Source: an uncultured Clostridia bacterium (GTDB lineage: Bacteria; Bacillota; Clostridia; UBA1381). Taken from it: a stretch of 16,019 nt of DNA. The position numbers and the translations under genes are program-made. The first letter of the stretch is position 1; each line of letters begins with the position of its first letter. The notes beneath the pieces are model-generated. The model did no database searches, was not told the origin of the DNA, and was given only the letters and a program-made list of their open reading frames with translations. The DNA is taken from the NCBI GenBank assembly GCA_910585485.1, contig CAJUEZ010000043.1, forward strand, positions 1 to 16,019. The letters are read 5' to 3'. This document shows positions 15,976 through 16,019 of the stretch, piece by piece.

Positions 15976-16019
15976 AAGTAAAAGTTATAGGCGCGGGACT
16001 TGCCGGGTGCGAGGCTGTA
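15972..16019 (+). CDS. trmFO: Start of tRNA (uracil-5-)-methyltransferase TrmFO, right-truncated by window
   Basis: The 16 visible codons read MKVKVIGAGLAGCEAV from a GTG start that overlaps the topA stop (GTGA). This is the FAD-binding glycine-rich N-terminus GAGLAG typical of TrmFO, which makes the T-loop ribothymidine (position 54) in tRNA using methylenetetrahydrofolate. The ribosome site AAGGAAG lies inside the end of topA. The order dprA-topA-trmFO is common in Firmicutes and supports the call, though other FAD proteins share the same short motif. Confidence 0.85.
   Translation, partial: MKVKVIGAGLAGCEAV

Overview
The window reads as a low-GC Clostridia (Bacillota) chromosome segment. 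The reasons are strong AGGAGG-type ribosome sites, several GTG starts with good spacing, near-consensus SigA-type promoters, S-layer homology (SLH) domains, and two conserved Firmicute gene blocks (tig-clpP-clpX and dprA-topA-trmFO). A secreted family-11 rhamnogalacturonan lyase plus a surface-anchored SLH enzyme suggest an anaerobic gut or plant-fibre pectin degrader. Any closer identification, for example a Monoglobus-like organism, would be a guess.

Layout. (1) 1-1259, + strand: the C-terminal end of an extended-SDR epimerase/dehydratase cut by the window edge, a GNAT acetyltransferase that has lost its N-terminal third, and a nucleoside phosphorylase that lacks its middle and its C-terminus. 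This block looks eroded and favours TTA/TTG leucine codons, unlike the CTT-favouring tig gene. (2) 1307-3655, - strand: secreted rhamnogalacturonan lyase (PL11). (3) 3933-8475, + strand: tig, clpP, clpX and lysA in tight order behind one strong promoter, closed by a clear terminator at 8489-8520. (4) 8636-10942, + strand: phosphodiester glycosidase with three SLH domains, with its own promoter and a bidirectional terminator. (5) 10992-11780, - strand: ZIP-family metal transporter. (6) 11917 to the right edge, + strand: TrmH/SpoU RNA methyltransferase, dprA, topA and the first 16 codons of trmFO.

How the genes work together. Trigger factor, ClpP and ClpX form the cytosolic folding and proteolysis module. 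lysA, normally found elsewhere, follows clpX with no visible promoter of its own. dprA, topA and trmFO form a DNA-uptake/topology/tRNA-modification cluster common in Firmicutes. The PL11 lyase and the SLH protein act outside the cell and are each single transcription units.

No tRNA, rRNA, CRISPR array, insertion sequence or prophage was seen. There is no gene-free stretch over 300 bases; the longest is 3656-3932 (277 bases), which holds two back-to-back promoters. Nothing here clearly amounts to a new biological system. The most unusual part is the eroded left block.
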